Positions 34,587-47,531 of a DNA stretch of 64,000 nt are shown here, piece by piece. Source of the DNA: Carnegiea gigantea (Eukaryota; Streptophyta; Magnoliopsida; Caryophyllales; Cactaceae); NCBI GenBank assembly GCA_029747015.1, contig JAKOGI010000424.1, positions 378,501-442,500 of the forward strand, in the 5' to 3' direction. Every line of letters starts with the position of its first letter. The stretch's first letter is position 1. Under the pieces are notes generated by a model that did not search any database, was not told the origin of the DNA, and saw only the letters and a list, made by a program, of their open reading frames with translations. A program made the position numbers and the translations under genes.

Positions 34587-35499
34587 CATCATGTCCCTAT
34601 TATAAGAACCAAGGTACTAAAAAGCAATCATATAAGTGATATGACCATAAAAACAATACAAATTCAATAAATATGTGCAAACCTGTGACACCACCAAGAA
34701 GACACAAAACTAAACAACATTAATCAATATTCACAAAACAAATTACACCACCAACAGCCACACATAAAACAGAACACATAAATCAAACAAAGGCGAACAA
34801 AGCTATATTAGGTGTTGGGTGCACCTAAACTATGCCTCACTATGATGTTGCAAAGGAGGTCTATGAAGCATTAAACACTCCATCAAATCATCAAATTGCC
34901 ACTTGTATCAATTCCTACCAATGCTCGTAGCAACTTATCAAATAAAGGGGAGCAATCCTCATTAAAAAGAAAACTGTCACATAAGAAGGACGTTCAAAAG
35001 AAAGCACATCACTAGAGTATAAGTGACAGCTCAGTTAACTTATCAAAGCTATATGCCCAATCATAGGAGCTAAACACATGCACTACATCACTCAGTATAT
35101 AGGATAAAGGCCTTAATGTTTCACAAGAAGTATGGATGCACAAAGTAGGAATGAATCTCAAATCCTCTATCTAATTCTCATGTCCTACAGCCACATCAAG
35201 TTTATGAGTCCGGTCTAAATTAAAAGCATAACTCACATCAATTTCGAACTCAAGGATGGTGGACATGAGGTATCCATGAAAGAGTGAAATAATGGTAAAA
35301 AGAGGGCAAGACAATAGAAGCGAATGGACTTAGAAGGAGACTCAACAAATATTGGATTAAAAAGTTCAACTTAATAAGGTGTGACTTGAATAATCTCTTC
35401 ATCATAACTTCATAAGACTCCTCTAAAGGGCTCTCCTTAAGAAAACATTCCTATAAAGAAAAACATCCTCAAAATCCATAATTATGTAAAACTCAAGAT
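34587..35499 (-). other. Gypsy derivative, region between gag and polypurine tract, copy 1
   Basis: No frame. It is collinear in reverse with 59,990-61,260 of the plus-strand relative, including GATTTGATGGAGTG and a TTCAT-GACCTCCTT stretch. The pol genes expected here are missing in both, so the family appears to be gag-only. Confidence 0.6.
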
Positions 35500-36520
35500 C
35501 GCAACTAGTTTTAGTCACTAGTTTCTCAGTCTCATCGAACACTCTAAAAAAGGGATAGGAAGTGGTGGAGGAGTATCATTAAACATATTACCCTCTAGAT
35601 TCCAATAGCTATACAATTCTCAAGTGAGGAGAAGATCGCTAGGGAGTGCACAGAAAAGAAGCACACATCCTTATAAGAAAACTGTCATGAGAGGGGAAGA
35701 GTCCAAGAAATTCTCACAAACACAAGGTATAATCATGAGATTGGATGGGAGTGAAAATGAGAAAGTTTAAGTTGACTTATAACTAACCATAGTCTTTTCA
35801 AAGACATCAACATCATTAGGTATCAGCAATAGACTTCCAAAACCAAAACTAAGGCTCTTCGTAATTGTTCCCCACTTATAAGTCTTATCACTCAAAGCCT
35901 CAAGGAAATCCCATGCCTCATTTGTTATTTTACATGAAAACTCTCTCACACGCATAGTCCCAACCATTTTCTTATTATTCAGATCAAAGCCCTCATAAAT
36001 AATTTTGCACAAGTTCCTTCTCTCTAAACTGTGGTGAAGGCAATGCGCAAGTAACTCCTTAAACCCATTCATATATCTCTAAAAGGATCTTCTTTAAGTT
36101 AGACCAATGAGAGGATTCATTCTTAAACCTAATAAAGTAGTTGGGAAGTGCCTTTGGAGGAAGACATCAATAAAGGAATACCAGGATGAAATTGAATCAA
36201 CCTAGGACCATACATCCACCTCTTAGCATCTTCTTTAAGAACAAATGGAATGAATTTCAGCCTCACAACATTGCTGGTACCCTAGGCTTGTGAATCAAGG
36301 AACATGCCTACTCAAATTCATAAATAAATAAACAAGGATCTTCACAGCTAATAAATTTTGAGTAGCATGTTATCATAATCTGGGTTAAGCTCAAATTCTA
36401 CATATGAATGATGGGCAAATGTCAAAATAAAATCTTAGGGGAGTTTAGGAAAGATAGAAGTGAACCCCTTCAATAGATGTGGTGCTTTCGGCTTGATTCT
36501 TTCAACAATAGGCATATCAA
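35500..36520 (-). pseudogene. Gag of the Athila-like gag-only element, copy 1
   Basis: The clearest frame, 36,072 down to 35,767 (101 codons), has FKELLAHCLHHSLE, MRVREFSCKITNEAWDFLEA and LSDKTYKWG. This is the Retrotrans_gag core of Athila-type gags (F-K-x-L-L-x-x-C-P-H-H-G-L, then N-x-T-x-[DE]-E-A-W-x-[FY]-L). Just before it the frame LKEDPFRDI is cut by a TGA. Upstream segments match the gag of the relative at 59,440-59,600. It would have packaged element RNA and is now broken. Codon-level decay is similar in all three copies, so it was already dead when the unit was triplicated. Confidence 0.72.
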
Positions 36521-36802
36521 ATTTAGTACACTTGGGTTCAACATTGATCACATTAGAATCAATAAAATATTAAAGCACATCATTTGTATCCAATGAGCCA
36601 CAACTTCTTAGCTTTTCAATTTTTTCAATTTTTTGGACTTTTTAACTTTTCTTTTTTTTGGGGCAGTTTTAATATCATTAAAGCAAGTAACCAATCTATA
36701 AATGAAAACACAGAACAAAGCAACCGCAAAAGAAATCACACTAGCACATAGTGGACTAAATGGATGAATATTTACATAAAGTCACCTAATTCCGCGCCAC
36801 AG

Positions 36803-36820
36803 TCCCCGGTAACAATGTCA
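36803..36820 (-). promoter_or_regulatory. Athila-type primer-binding site, copy 1
   Basis: The minus strand reads TGACATTGTTACCGGGGA against the TGGCGCCGTTGCCGGGGA-type site. It is followed by a leader and preceded by the 5' LTR of the minus-strand element. Equivalents lie at 41,466-41,483 and 46,050-46,067. Confidence 0.75.
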
Positions 36821-36834
36821 ATTTGTTTAGTAGT

Positions 36835-37389
36835 ATTTTTGGGAGTAGGTTGAAATTTTGTCGTCTTTTGGGGCGGTATTGAAATAAGATCACTTATTAG
36901 CTAATTTAGCCCATATCATAACTAACGAGAGTAATAAATTACTAATCAGGTACTAATCCTAGGATAATTATTATTAATTAAGCTAATTAAACCATCACCT
37001 ACTCTAAACATGCTTAATCGAAACTAAAGAACACAAGAGCATGGATAACACAATTAAGATAAAGCAACATTTAAACTACTAAATAACAAGAAAACATCAA
37101 ATAATTAACAAAAAAGGCAATTAAACTAATTTTGAGAGAGGAGAGAAAAAAAGGTTACCAAATGGGCTTATAAAACCAGGGAGCTTGAATCTTAAGATTG
37201 GAGCAAAAGAGGAGTGGTTTGCGGCTTAGCCACCTTTATTGAGCATTAATCTATCCCAAGCACTCTTATTCTAACACATCATTAGCCCAAAGTTCAAACT
37301 TTGCAAAAATAGTTTTTTAAACCCTAACTTGAAAGAGGGAGAAAAGTAAGCATTGAAATGAAAATTTGAGAGAAGAGAACATAGACTAA
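36835..37389 (-). mobile_element. 5' LTR (3' part) of the gag-only Gypsy element, copy 1
   Basis: Between the primer-binding site and the MITE-like segment at 37,390, this block corresponds in reverse to the last part of the LTR at 57,691-58,930 (TAATTTAATTA-type runs and a CTC-TCTC leader). The 125-codon minus-strand frame at 37,271-37,648 bridges this LTR and the MITE and is not a gene. Confidence 0.55.
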
Positions 37390-38297
37390 GGCCCCGTTTA
37401 GATTTAAGAAAGTTATGAAGAAAGAAAATACGAAGGAAAAAAAGTTGGGAGGAAAAGAAAAGGGAAGGAAATGAATTTTTTTTCTTGTGTTTGGATCTAG
37501 AAAAGTACAAAGGAAAAAAGTCAAAAAAAACTACTAACTCAATCAGAACTACTGAGAGTAATCTCTCTCCTCTCTTGATCTTTCCCTCCCACCTGGTACA
37601 AAAGAGAAACCCAACTCTAGGCAACAAATTCCTATGATCGAAAGGCAAATTTTCATATCTATCACCTTAGATCAACTGCAAGCCTATCGCACATTAACAA
37701 AGTTTGAAACCTAATTATCAATTTTTTTCTCAAATTCTGCCCAATTCTCCCATGTATAGCAAATGTTGTAAGAATCCAAAGGCTATATTTTAACACATTG
37801 CGCTACCTTAGAATAATTAAACTAATTATAATTTAATTAATTAAATATCTTATTAATTATTCAACTATACACCTTTTAAGAAGCAATATTAACTTCGTGA
37901 TGTTTGCTGATATAACTACTGGTAACATTTGGGATGCTTGAAAAGCATATCCAAATATTATCCCAAATTAGGCAAAGACCAAAGCTTCTTTTCGTGAAAG
38001 GTATAGCTACAGTCAACCATACCAAAATTGTAGAATGTCAACATCAAAGTTTAAAATACTCGTTTCTACCTTAGCAATGAGGAATGCAATGGCTAAGATA
38101 TTAAATGAAGGTTGAAGAACCACCTCTTCAAAGATATAAGATGCAAAAAACAGACTAAGCAAGTGTCAGAAAAGTGGACGGATGTCAAACCCTTGAACCA
38201 ACTAGCAGCCTTTAAGTAGAAGCATGCAATGGAACATTTGTAACCATCCAATAGCGACATCTTTAGCATCCTCTAATGGTCTCATTCTCACTAAACC

Positions 38298-38413
<116 letters not shown>

Positions 38414-40169
38414 GCTAAATATAATAGCACATAACATATAAAAAGCGCAACTCCTCTTCAAAGTGCGATTGTACTCTTAGTGAAATAACTTCATATCATT
38501 GTAACCTTTGTACACACATTTGAGATTCCTTGTGTGCTAAGAGGGTTGGGAGAATCATGCTTTTAAGCAAGAGGGTTGACCTAGAGTGTCATCCATCCTC
38601 ATTAGAGAATTATGAGAAATCACTTTAAGAGATGTCTTGAAGGATGTGTTGTAGTTAAGATCCTTGGTTAGACACTTGCAAATTTCATAAATCTTAGGGC
38701 AAATTAATACAAGTGGTTGAATTCTTAAGGAAGAAACCTTAGGTGGGGATGTACCATAGTTAGAGGAGTGAACCTCATTAAAAAAACATCGTGTGGCTTA
38801 CTTTCTCCACTACTCTCTTACTACTTACTATCCTTAATCTATTGCCTCAGTGTCTCCGACTTTATTATTTACCATTCTTGAGTTTGTCATTATTTGTAAT
38901 ATTCTACAATTGAGTTCATATTTATAAATATTCGTGACCAGCCTATTCATTCCCCCTCTAAAGTGACTAAACTTGGGACTAGTAGTAGCCCAAGGTTAAT
39001 TTAGGTGAGCCTCATGAAAATCCTTATGTCTTTGTCTCTCTACTCTGACTTTTTACTTTCTAGCTCTCTTTCATTATCTAGATTTCAAGTTGAACTTATC
39101 TTAATTAATTTCTTTCAACCTTGCTTATATATTTTTTATTTGTCATTATTTGTTTTAGTCCAATTACTTTCAAAAGGTACTACGGTCTTATTAGAAATCC
39201 TATTCTCCTTCTAAGGTGATTTTCCTTAATCGAAAGGGACCAATAACCCCACCCCTATGCTCAAACTTCATGATGTCCCTATTATAAGAACCAAGGTGCT
39301 CAAAAGCAATCATATGAGTGATATAACCATTAAAAAAAAAACAAATTCAATAAATATATGCGGACCCATGACATCTCCAAGAAGACACAAAACTAAACAA
39401 CACCAATAAATATTCACAAAACAAATTACACCACCAACAGCCACACATTAAACAAAACACATAAATCAAACAAAGGCGAACAAAGCTATATTAGGTGTTG
39501 GGTGCACCTAAACTATGTCTCACTAAGATGTTGCAAAGGAGGTCCATGAAGCATCAAACACTCCATCAAATCATTCAATGGCCACTTGTATAAATTCCTA
39601 CCAAAGCTCGTAGCAACTTATCAAATGAAGGGGAGCAATCCTCATTAAAAAGAAAACTGTTACATAAGAAGGGCGTTCAAAAGAAAGCACATCACTAGAG
39701 TAGAAGTGAGAGCTCACTTAACTTATCAAAGCTATATGCCCAATGATAAGACTTAAACACATGCCCAACATCACTCAATGTATAGGATAAAGGCCTCAAT
39801 GTTTCACAAGAAGTATAGACGCACAAAGTAGGAATGAATCCAAAATCTTCTGCCTAATTCTCATGTCCTATAGCCACATTAAGTTTATGAGTCCTGTCTA
39901 AATTAAAAGCATAACTCACATCAATTTTGTACCCAAGGATGGTGGGCGTGAGTTATCCACGAAAGAGTGAAATAATGGTAAAAAGAAGGCAAGATAATCG
40001 AAGAGGACGGACTTAGAATGAGACTCAATAAAGATTGGATCAAGGAGTTCCACTTAATAAGGTGTGACTTGGACAATCTCTTCATCATAACTTCATAAGA
40101 GTCCTCTAAAGGGCTCTCTTTAAAAAAACATTCCTTTAAATAAAGACATCCTCAAAATCCATAGTTATG

Positions 40170-41180
40170 TCAAACTCAAGGTCACAACTAGTTTTAGTCA
40201 CTAGTTTCTCAGTCTCATCGAGCTCTCCAAAAAAGCAATAGGAAGTGGTGGAGGAGTATCATTAACCGTATTACCCTCAAGATGTCAATAGCTATACAAT
40301 TCTCAAGTGAGGAAAAGACCGCTGGGGAGTGTACAGAAAGGTAGCACACATCCTTATAAGAAAATTGTCATGAGAGGGGAAAAGTCCAATAAATTCTCAC
40401 AAACACAAGATATAATCATAAGATTGGATGGGAGTGAAAATGAGAAAGTTTATGTTGACTCTTATAACTAACCATCGACTTTTCAAAGACATCAACATCG
40501 TTAGGTATCAGCAATAGATTTAAAAAACCAAAACTAGGGCTCTTTATAATTGTTCCACACTTATAAGTCTTATCCCTCAAAGCCTCAAGGAAATCCCATG
40601 CCTCATTTGTTATTTTACACCAAAACTCTCTCACAAGCATAGTCCCAACCATCGTATTATTATTTAGATCCAAGCCCTCATGAACAATTTTGCACAAGCT
40701 CCTTCCCTCTAAACCGTGGTGAAGACAATGCGCAAGTAACTCCTTGAACCCATTCATATATCTCTAAAAGGATCTTCTTCAAGTTAGACCAATGACAGGA
40801 TTTCATTCTTAAACCTACTAAAAAAGTTGGGAAGTGCCTCTTGAGGAAGACATCAATAACGGAATACCAAGATGAAATTGAATCAACCTAGGACCATACG
40901 TCTAGCTCTTAGCATCTTCTTTAAGAACAAATGGAATGGATTTCAGCCTCACAACATCGTTGGTACCCTAGGCATGTGAATCAAGGAACATGCCTACTCA
41001 AATTCATGAATACACAAATAAGAATCTTCAAAGCTAATAAATTTGGGTAGCATGTTAACATAATCTGGGTTAAGCTCAAATTCTACATCACGAATGACGG
41101 GCAAATGTCAAAATAAAATCTTGGGGGAGTTCAGTGAGGATAGAAGTGAAGCTCCTCAATGGATGTGGTGCTTTCGGCTC
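40170..41180 (-). pseudogene. Gag of the Athila-like gag-only element, copy 2
   Basis: The open part runs from 40,757 down to 40,416 (113 codons) with ELLAHCLHHGLEGRSLC, MLVREFWCKITNEAWDFLEA and KTYKCG. It is longer than in copy 1 because a 2-base difference near 40,465 moves the frame past the copy 1 stop. The start MNGFKEL is preceded by the same TGA as in copy 1, so this is an internal methionine and not a true start. Role and decay are as for copy 1. Confidence 0.72.
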
Positions 41181-42459
41181 GATTCTTTCAATAATAGGCT
41201 CATTAAGTTTAGTCTACTTGGGTTCAGCATTGATCACATTAGAATTGATAAATTTTCAAGCGTATCATTTGCATCCAATGGGCCACAACTTCTTAGCTTT
41301 TCAATTTTTTCAATTTTTTTGGACTTTTTAACTTTTTTTTTTTTTTGCATTTTTTAATATCATTGAACCAGGTTACTAATCTATAAATGAAAGCACAAAA
41401 CAAAGGAACCACAAAAGAAATCACAGATGAATATTTGCATGAAGTCACCTAATTCTGCGCCCCAGTCCTCGGTAACAATGTCACTTTGTTGAGTAGTATT
41501 TTTTGGGAGTAGGTTGAAATTTTGTCGTCTTCTGGGGCAGTGTCGAAATAAAATCACTTATTGGCTAATTTAGGCCATATCTAAACTAACGAGAGTAATA
41601 AATTACTAATCAGGCACTAATCCTGGGATAATTATTATTAATTAAGCTAATTAAACCATCACCTACTCTAAACATGCTCAATCAAAACTAAAGAACACAC
41701 GAGCATGACTAACACAATTAAGATAAAGCATCATTGAAAGTACTAAATAATAGGAAAACATGAAATAATTAATAAAAAGAGCAATTAAACTAATTTAGAG
41801 AGAGGAGAGAAAAGAAGGCTACCAAATGGGCTCATAAAACCAGGGAGCTTGAATCTCCAGGATTGGAGCAACAGAGGAGTGGTTTAGGACTTAGCCACCT
41901 TTATTGAACATTAATCTACCCTAACCACTCCTATTCTAATCCATCATTGGCCAAAGGATCAAACTTTGCAAAAATTGTTTTTTAAACCCTAACTTGAAAG
42001 AGGGAGAAAAGTAATCCTTGGAATGGAAATTTGAGAGAAGAGAAGATAGACTAAGGCTCTGTTTAGATTCAATAAAGTTATGAAGGAAGAAAATACGAAG
42101 CAAAAAAAGTTGGGAGGAAAAGAAAAGGGAAGGAAATGAATTTTTTTTCTTGTGTTTGAATCTAGAAACATACAAAGGAAAAAAAGTCAAAAAAAACTAC
42201 TAACTCAATCAGAACTACTGAGAGTAATCTCTCTCCTCTCTTGATCTTTCCCTTCCACCTAGTACGAAACAAAAACCTAACTCTAGGCAACAAATTCCTA
42301 TGATCGAAAGGCAAATTTTCATGTCCATCACCTTAAATCAACTGCAAACATCTCACACATCAACAAAATTTGAAACCTAATTGTCAAATTTTTCGTAAAT
42401 TCTGCCCAATTCTCCCATGTATAGCAGATGTCGTAAGAACACAAAGGCTACATTTTAAC

Positions 42460-45400
42460 ACATTGTGCTACTCTAGAATAATTAAACTAATTCTAATTTA
42501 ATTAATTAGTTATCCTATTAATTATTCAACTATACACTCTTTAAGAAATAATATTAACTTTGTGGTGTTTGCTGATACAGCTGCTGGTAATATTTGGGAT
42601 ACTTAAAAAGCATATCCAAATATTATCCCAAATTAGGCAAAGACCAAAGCTTCTTTTCTTGAAAGGTATAGTTACAGTCAACCATACCAGAATTGTAGAA
42701 TGTCAACATCCAAGTTTAAAATACTCATTTCTGCCATAACAATGAAGAATGCAATGGCTACGATATTGAATGAAGGTTGAAGAACCACCACTTCGAAGAC
42801 ATAAGATGCAAAAAAAAAAAAAAAAACTAAGCAAACGTCATAAAAATGTACGAATCTCAAAACCCTTGAACCAACTAGCAGCTTTTAAGTAGAATCGTGC
42901 AATGAAAAATTTTTAACCATCTAATAGCGACATCTTTGGCAACCTCTAACGGTCTCATCCTCACTAGACCTATATATATGTATATACAGAACTTGCTAAA
43001 TATAATAGCACATAACACACGAAGAGCACAATCTTATTCAAAGTCAGATTGTACTCTTAGAGAAAAACTTCAAATCATTGCAATCTTTGTACACACATTT
43101 GAGATTCCTTGTGAGCAAAAAGGGTTGGGAGAGTCGTTTTTTTAAGCAAGAGGGTTGACCAAGAGTGTCATCCATCCTTAGTAGAGAATTAGGATAAATC
43201 ACATTAAGAGATGTCTTGAAGGATGTGTTGGAGTCAAGATCCTCGGTTGGACACTTGTAAATTTTGTAAATCTTAGAGAAGATTAATACAAGTGGCTAAA
43301 TTCTTAAGGAAGAAACCTTGGATGGGGATGTACCACAGTTGGAGGAATGAACCTCATTAAGAAAGCATGTTGTGGTTTACTTTCTCTACTACTCTCTTAC
43401 TACTTACCATCCTTGATCTATTGCCTTATTGCCCTAGACTTTACGGTTCAACGTTCATGAGTTTGCTATTATTTATAATATTCTACAATTGAGTTCATAT
43501 TTGTAAATATTTGTGACCAACCTATTCATTCCCCCTCTAAGGTGACTGAACTTGGGACTAGTAGCAGCCCAAGGTTGATTTAGATCAGCCTCGTGAAAAT
43601 CCTTATGTCTTTATCTCCCTACTCTGACTTTTTACTCTTTGGCTCTATTTCATTATCTACATTTCAAGTTGAACTTATCTTAATTAATTTCTTTCAACCT
43701 TGCTTATATATTTTTTATTTATCATTTTCTGTTTTAGCCCAATTATTTTCAAAAGGTACCATAATCTTATTTCAAATCCTATTCTCCTCCCAAGGTGATT
43801 TTCCTTAATCAAAAGGAAGCCCACACCCACACCAAAACTTCATCATGTCCCTATTATAAGAACCAATGTGCTAAAAAGCAATCATATAAGTGATACAACT
43901 ATAAAAACAGCACAAATTCAATAAATATGTGCGAACCCTTGACACCACCAAGAAGACTCAAAACTAAACACCACCAATAAATATTCAGAAAACAAATTAA
44001 ACCACCAATAGCCACATATAAAACCAAACACATAAATCAAACAAAGGCGAACAAAGCTATATTTGGTGTTGGGTGCACCTAAACTATGCCTCACTAAGAT
44101 GTTGCAAAGGAGGACTATGAAGCATCAAACACCCCATCAAATCATCCAGTTGCCACTTGCATCAATTCCTACCAAAGCTTGTAGCAACTTATCAAATGAA
44201 GGGGAGCAATCCTCATTAAAAAGAAAACTATTACATAAGAAGGACATTCAAAAAAAAGCACACCACTAGAGTAGAAGTGAGAGCTCACTTAACTTATCAA
44301 AGCTATATGCCCAATCATAGGAGTTAAACAGATGCCCTACATCACTCAATCTATAGGATGAAGGCCTGAATGTTTCACAAGAAGTATGGATGCACAAAGT
44401 AGGAATGAATCCTAAATCCTCTATCCAATTCTCATATCCTATAGTCGCATCAAGTTTATGAGTCGAGTCTAAATTAAAAGCATAACTCACATCAATTTTG
44501 GACTCAAGGATGATGAACATGAGGTATCCATGAAAGTGTGAAATAATGGTAAAAAGAGGGCAAGACAATAGAAGCGAATGGACTCAAAAGGAGACTTAAT
44601 AAAGATTGGATCAAAAAGTTCCCGTTAATAAGGCGTGACTTGAACAATCTCTTCATCATAACTTCATAAGACTCCTCCAAAGGGCTCCCCTTAAGAAAAC
44701 ATTGCTTTAAACAAAAACATCCTCAAAATCCACAATTATGTCAAACTCAAGATCACAACTAGTTTTAGTCACTAGTTTCTCTGTCTCGTCGAACACTCTA
44801 AAAAAGGGATAGGAAGTAGTGGAGGAGTATCATTAACCATGTTACCCTCAAGATGCCAATAGCTATATAATTCTCAAGTGAGGAAAAGACCGCTAGGGAG
44901 TGTACAGAAAGGTAGCACACATCTTTATAAGAAAATTATCATGAGAGGGGAAAAATCCAAAAAATTCTCGCAAACACAAGATATAATCATGAGATTGGAT
45001 GGAAGTGAAAATGAGAAAGTTTAAGTTGACTCTCATAACTAACCATAGGCTTTTCAAAGATATCAACATTGTTAGGTATCAGCAATAGATTTCGAAAAGC
45101 AAAACTAGGGCTCTTCATAATTGTTCCACACTTATAAGTCTTACCATTCAAAGGCTCAAGGAAATCCCATGCCTCATTTGTTATTTTACACAAAAACTCT
45201 CTCACACGCATAGTCCCAGCCATTGTATTATTATTTAGATCTAAGCCTTCATAAACAATTTTGCACAAGTTCCCCGTGGTGAAGGCAATGCACAAGTAAC
45301 TCCTTGAACCCATTCATATATCTCTAAAAGGATCTTCTTTAAGTTAGACCAATAAGAGGATTTCCTTCTTAAACCTAGTTAAGTAGTTAGGAAGTGCCTC

Positions 45401-47027
45401 TTAAGAAAGACATCAATAAAGGAATACCAGGATGAAATTGAATCAACCTAGGACCATACATCCACCTCTTAGCATCTTTTTTAAAAACAAATGGAATGAA
45501 TTTCAGCATCACAACATCATTAGTACCCTAGGCATGTGAATCAAGGAACATGCCTACCCAAATTCATGAATAAACAAATAAGAATCTTCGAAGCTAATAA
45601 ATTTGGGTAGCATGTTAACATAATCTAGGTTAAGCTCAAATTCTTCATTACAAATGACGAGCAAATGTCAAAATAAAATCTTGGCGGAGTTTAGGGAGGA
45701 TAGAAGTGAGCCCCCTCAATGGATGTGGTGCTTTCGGCTCTATTCTTTCAACAATAGGCTCATCAAGTTTAGTCTACTTGGGTTCAGCATTGACCACATT
45801 AGAATCGACAAAATTTTCAAGCACATCATTTACATCCAATGAGCCACAACTTTTTAGCTTTTTAATTTTTTCAATTTTTTTGGACTTTTTAACTTTTCTT
45901 TTTTTTTGGCATTTTTAAATATCATTGAACCAAGCAACTAATCTATAGATGAACACACAAAACAAGGCAACCACAAAAGAAATCACACTAGCACATAGTG
46001 AACTAAATGGATGAATATTTACATGAAGTCACCTAATTCCGCGCCACAGTCCTGGATAACAATGTCAACTTGTTAAGTAGCATTTTTTTGGAGTAGGTTG
46101 AAATTTTATCGTATTCTGAGGCGGTATTTAAAAAAAAGCACTTCTTGGCTAATTTAGCCCATATCTAAACTAACGAGAGTAATAAATTACTAATCAGGCA
46201 CTAATCCTAGGATAATTATCATTAATTAAGCTAATTAAACCATCACCTACTCTAAATATGCTTAATCAAAACTAAAGAACCCAAGGGCATGACTAACACA
46301 ATAAGACAAAGCACCATTTAAAGTACTAAATAACAAGAAAACATGAAATAATTAACAAAAAAAGTAATTAAACTAATTTAGAGCGAGGAGAGAAAAGAAG
46401 GTTATCAAATGGGCTTATGAAACCAGGGAGCTTGAATCTCCAAGATTGGAGCAAGAGAGGAGTGTTTTGTGGCTTAGCAACCTTTATTGAACATTAATCT
46501 ATCCTAAGCACTCCTATTCTAACCCATCATTGGCCAGAAGTTCAAATTTTGCAAAAATAGTTTTTTAAACCCTAACTTGAAAGTGGATGAAAAGTAAGCA
46601 TTGAAATGGAAATTTGAAAGAAGAGAAGATAGACTAAGGCCCCGTTTAGATTGAAGAAAGTTATGAAGAAAGAAAATATAAAGGAAAAAAAGTTGGGAGA
46701 AAAAGAAAAGGGATGGAAATGAATTTTTTTTCTTATGTTTGGATCTAGAAAACTACAAAGGAAAAAAGTCAAAAAAAACTACTAACTCAATCAGAACTAC
46801 TGGGAGTAATCTCTCCTCTCTTGATCCTTTCCTCCCACCTAGTACGAAAGAGAAACCCAACTCTTGGCAACAAATTCCTATAATCGAAAGGCAAATTTTC
46901 ATGTCCATCACCTTAAGTCAACTACAAACCACTCGCCCATCAACAAAATTTGAAACCTAATTGTCATATTTTTCTCAAATTCTACCTAATTCTCCCATGT
47001 ATAGCAAATATTGTAAGAAACCAAAGG
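42460..47027. repeat. Tandem composite repeat, copy 3 of 3
   Basis: Same order as copies 1 and 2. Past 47,027 the sequence continues with the rest of the MITE-like element and then more Gypsy LTR sequence instead of restarting the unit, so copy 3 keeps the ancestral right flank. It has an A17 run near 42,810. By eye, copies differ from each other at less than about one position in ten. Confidence 0.88.
44740..45740 (-). pseudogene. Gag of the Athila-like gag-only element, copy 3
   Basis: The open part, 45,313 down to 44,987, starts in another frame (MGSRSYLCIAFTTGN) because bases around 45,275 coding for the H-H-G-L-E-x-R segment are deleted, then joins LCKIVYEGLDLNNN, MRVREFLCKITNEAWDFLE and KTYKCG. 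The deletion is private to copy 3. Otherwise it matches copies 1 and 2. Confidence 0.7.
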
Positions 47028-47528
47028 CCAAAACCTGTCATCCATTGAAGACCTCCATCATTGGAGGCTATCCTATTTCTCTTTTTGTCTCCTCCTCACT
47101 CCCTTGAACTCAACCTTTACTATCCTTAGCACCCTCTTCTGAGTCAAATTTCATCTTGTCTTCTAGATACTATTTTCCATTCTCTTTCCTCGACCCCCTT
47201 TATTTGTCATATCCCACATTACCGACACCAGGTACAGCTCTGATTCGCGGCCATCCTAGAGTTAATAGAGAAGTACTGGGGAGGGAGGTGTCGATGGAGA
47301 GAGGGGCACCAAGATTGACTACATATGAGGATGATTAAGCATGTTAGAAAGGGAAACCGGCAAGAGTCAAGTCTCACAGTATTGAAATTTTCCAAACATT
47401 TCCTCACAAATTTTGAAGGAAAGTTGTCCCTAATATTTTTGGTCATTTTACACCAGTTTTTTTCTCCTATTTTTTGCTTTGCAATTTTCTTCAAACCAAA
47501 CATGAGAAAAAAAGTTGCTCTTAAGGCC
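46638..47528. mobile_element. MITE-like element spanning the end of repeat copy 3
   Basis: The left end GGCCCCGTTTAGATTGAAGA follows TAA at 46,635-46,637. The right end CTTAAGGCC is followed by TAA at 47,529-47,531. A subterminal inverted match exists: GTTTAGATTGAAGAAAGTT on the left and, in reverse, GTTTGGTTTGAAGAAAATT on the right. It lies within a minus-strand Gypsy LTR whose sequence seems to resume after 47,531. Copies 1 and 2 contain only the left 405 bases. At 891 bases it is long for a MITE and the middle (47,030-47,330) may be a later insertion. Confidence 0.55.
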
Positions 47529-47531
47529 TAA

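Larger units (their letters stand above)
33193..37794. repeat. Tandem composite repeat, copy 1 of 3
   Basis: This copy starts within the Copia LTR at ACATTGCGCTAC and ends inside the MITE-like segment at CCAAAGGC plus about ten junction bases. The contents in order are: Copia LTR remainder; a spacer; a gag-only Gypsy derivative on the minus strand (polypurine tract near 34,566, gag near 35,500-36,520, primer-binding site 36,803-36,820); part of its LTR; and the left 405 bases of a MITE-like element from 37,390. Copies 2 and 3 follow head to tail. Copy 1 keeps the ancestral left flank, a complete Copia LTR start. Confidence 0.88.

Noticed and set aside
37271..37648. A 125-codon minus-strand frame
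   Set aside because: It bridges a Gypsy LTR and the left part of a MITE-like element and is not conserved at full length in the other two array copies.
41094..41357. Overlapping plus-strand frames here and at 45,654-45,918
   Set aside because: They are antisense to the gag leader of the minus-strand Gypsy element and end in a T-run.
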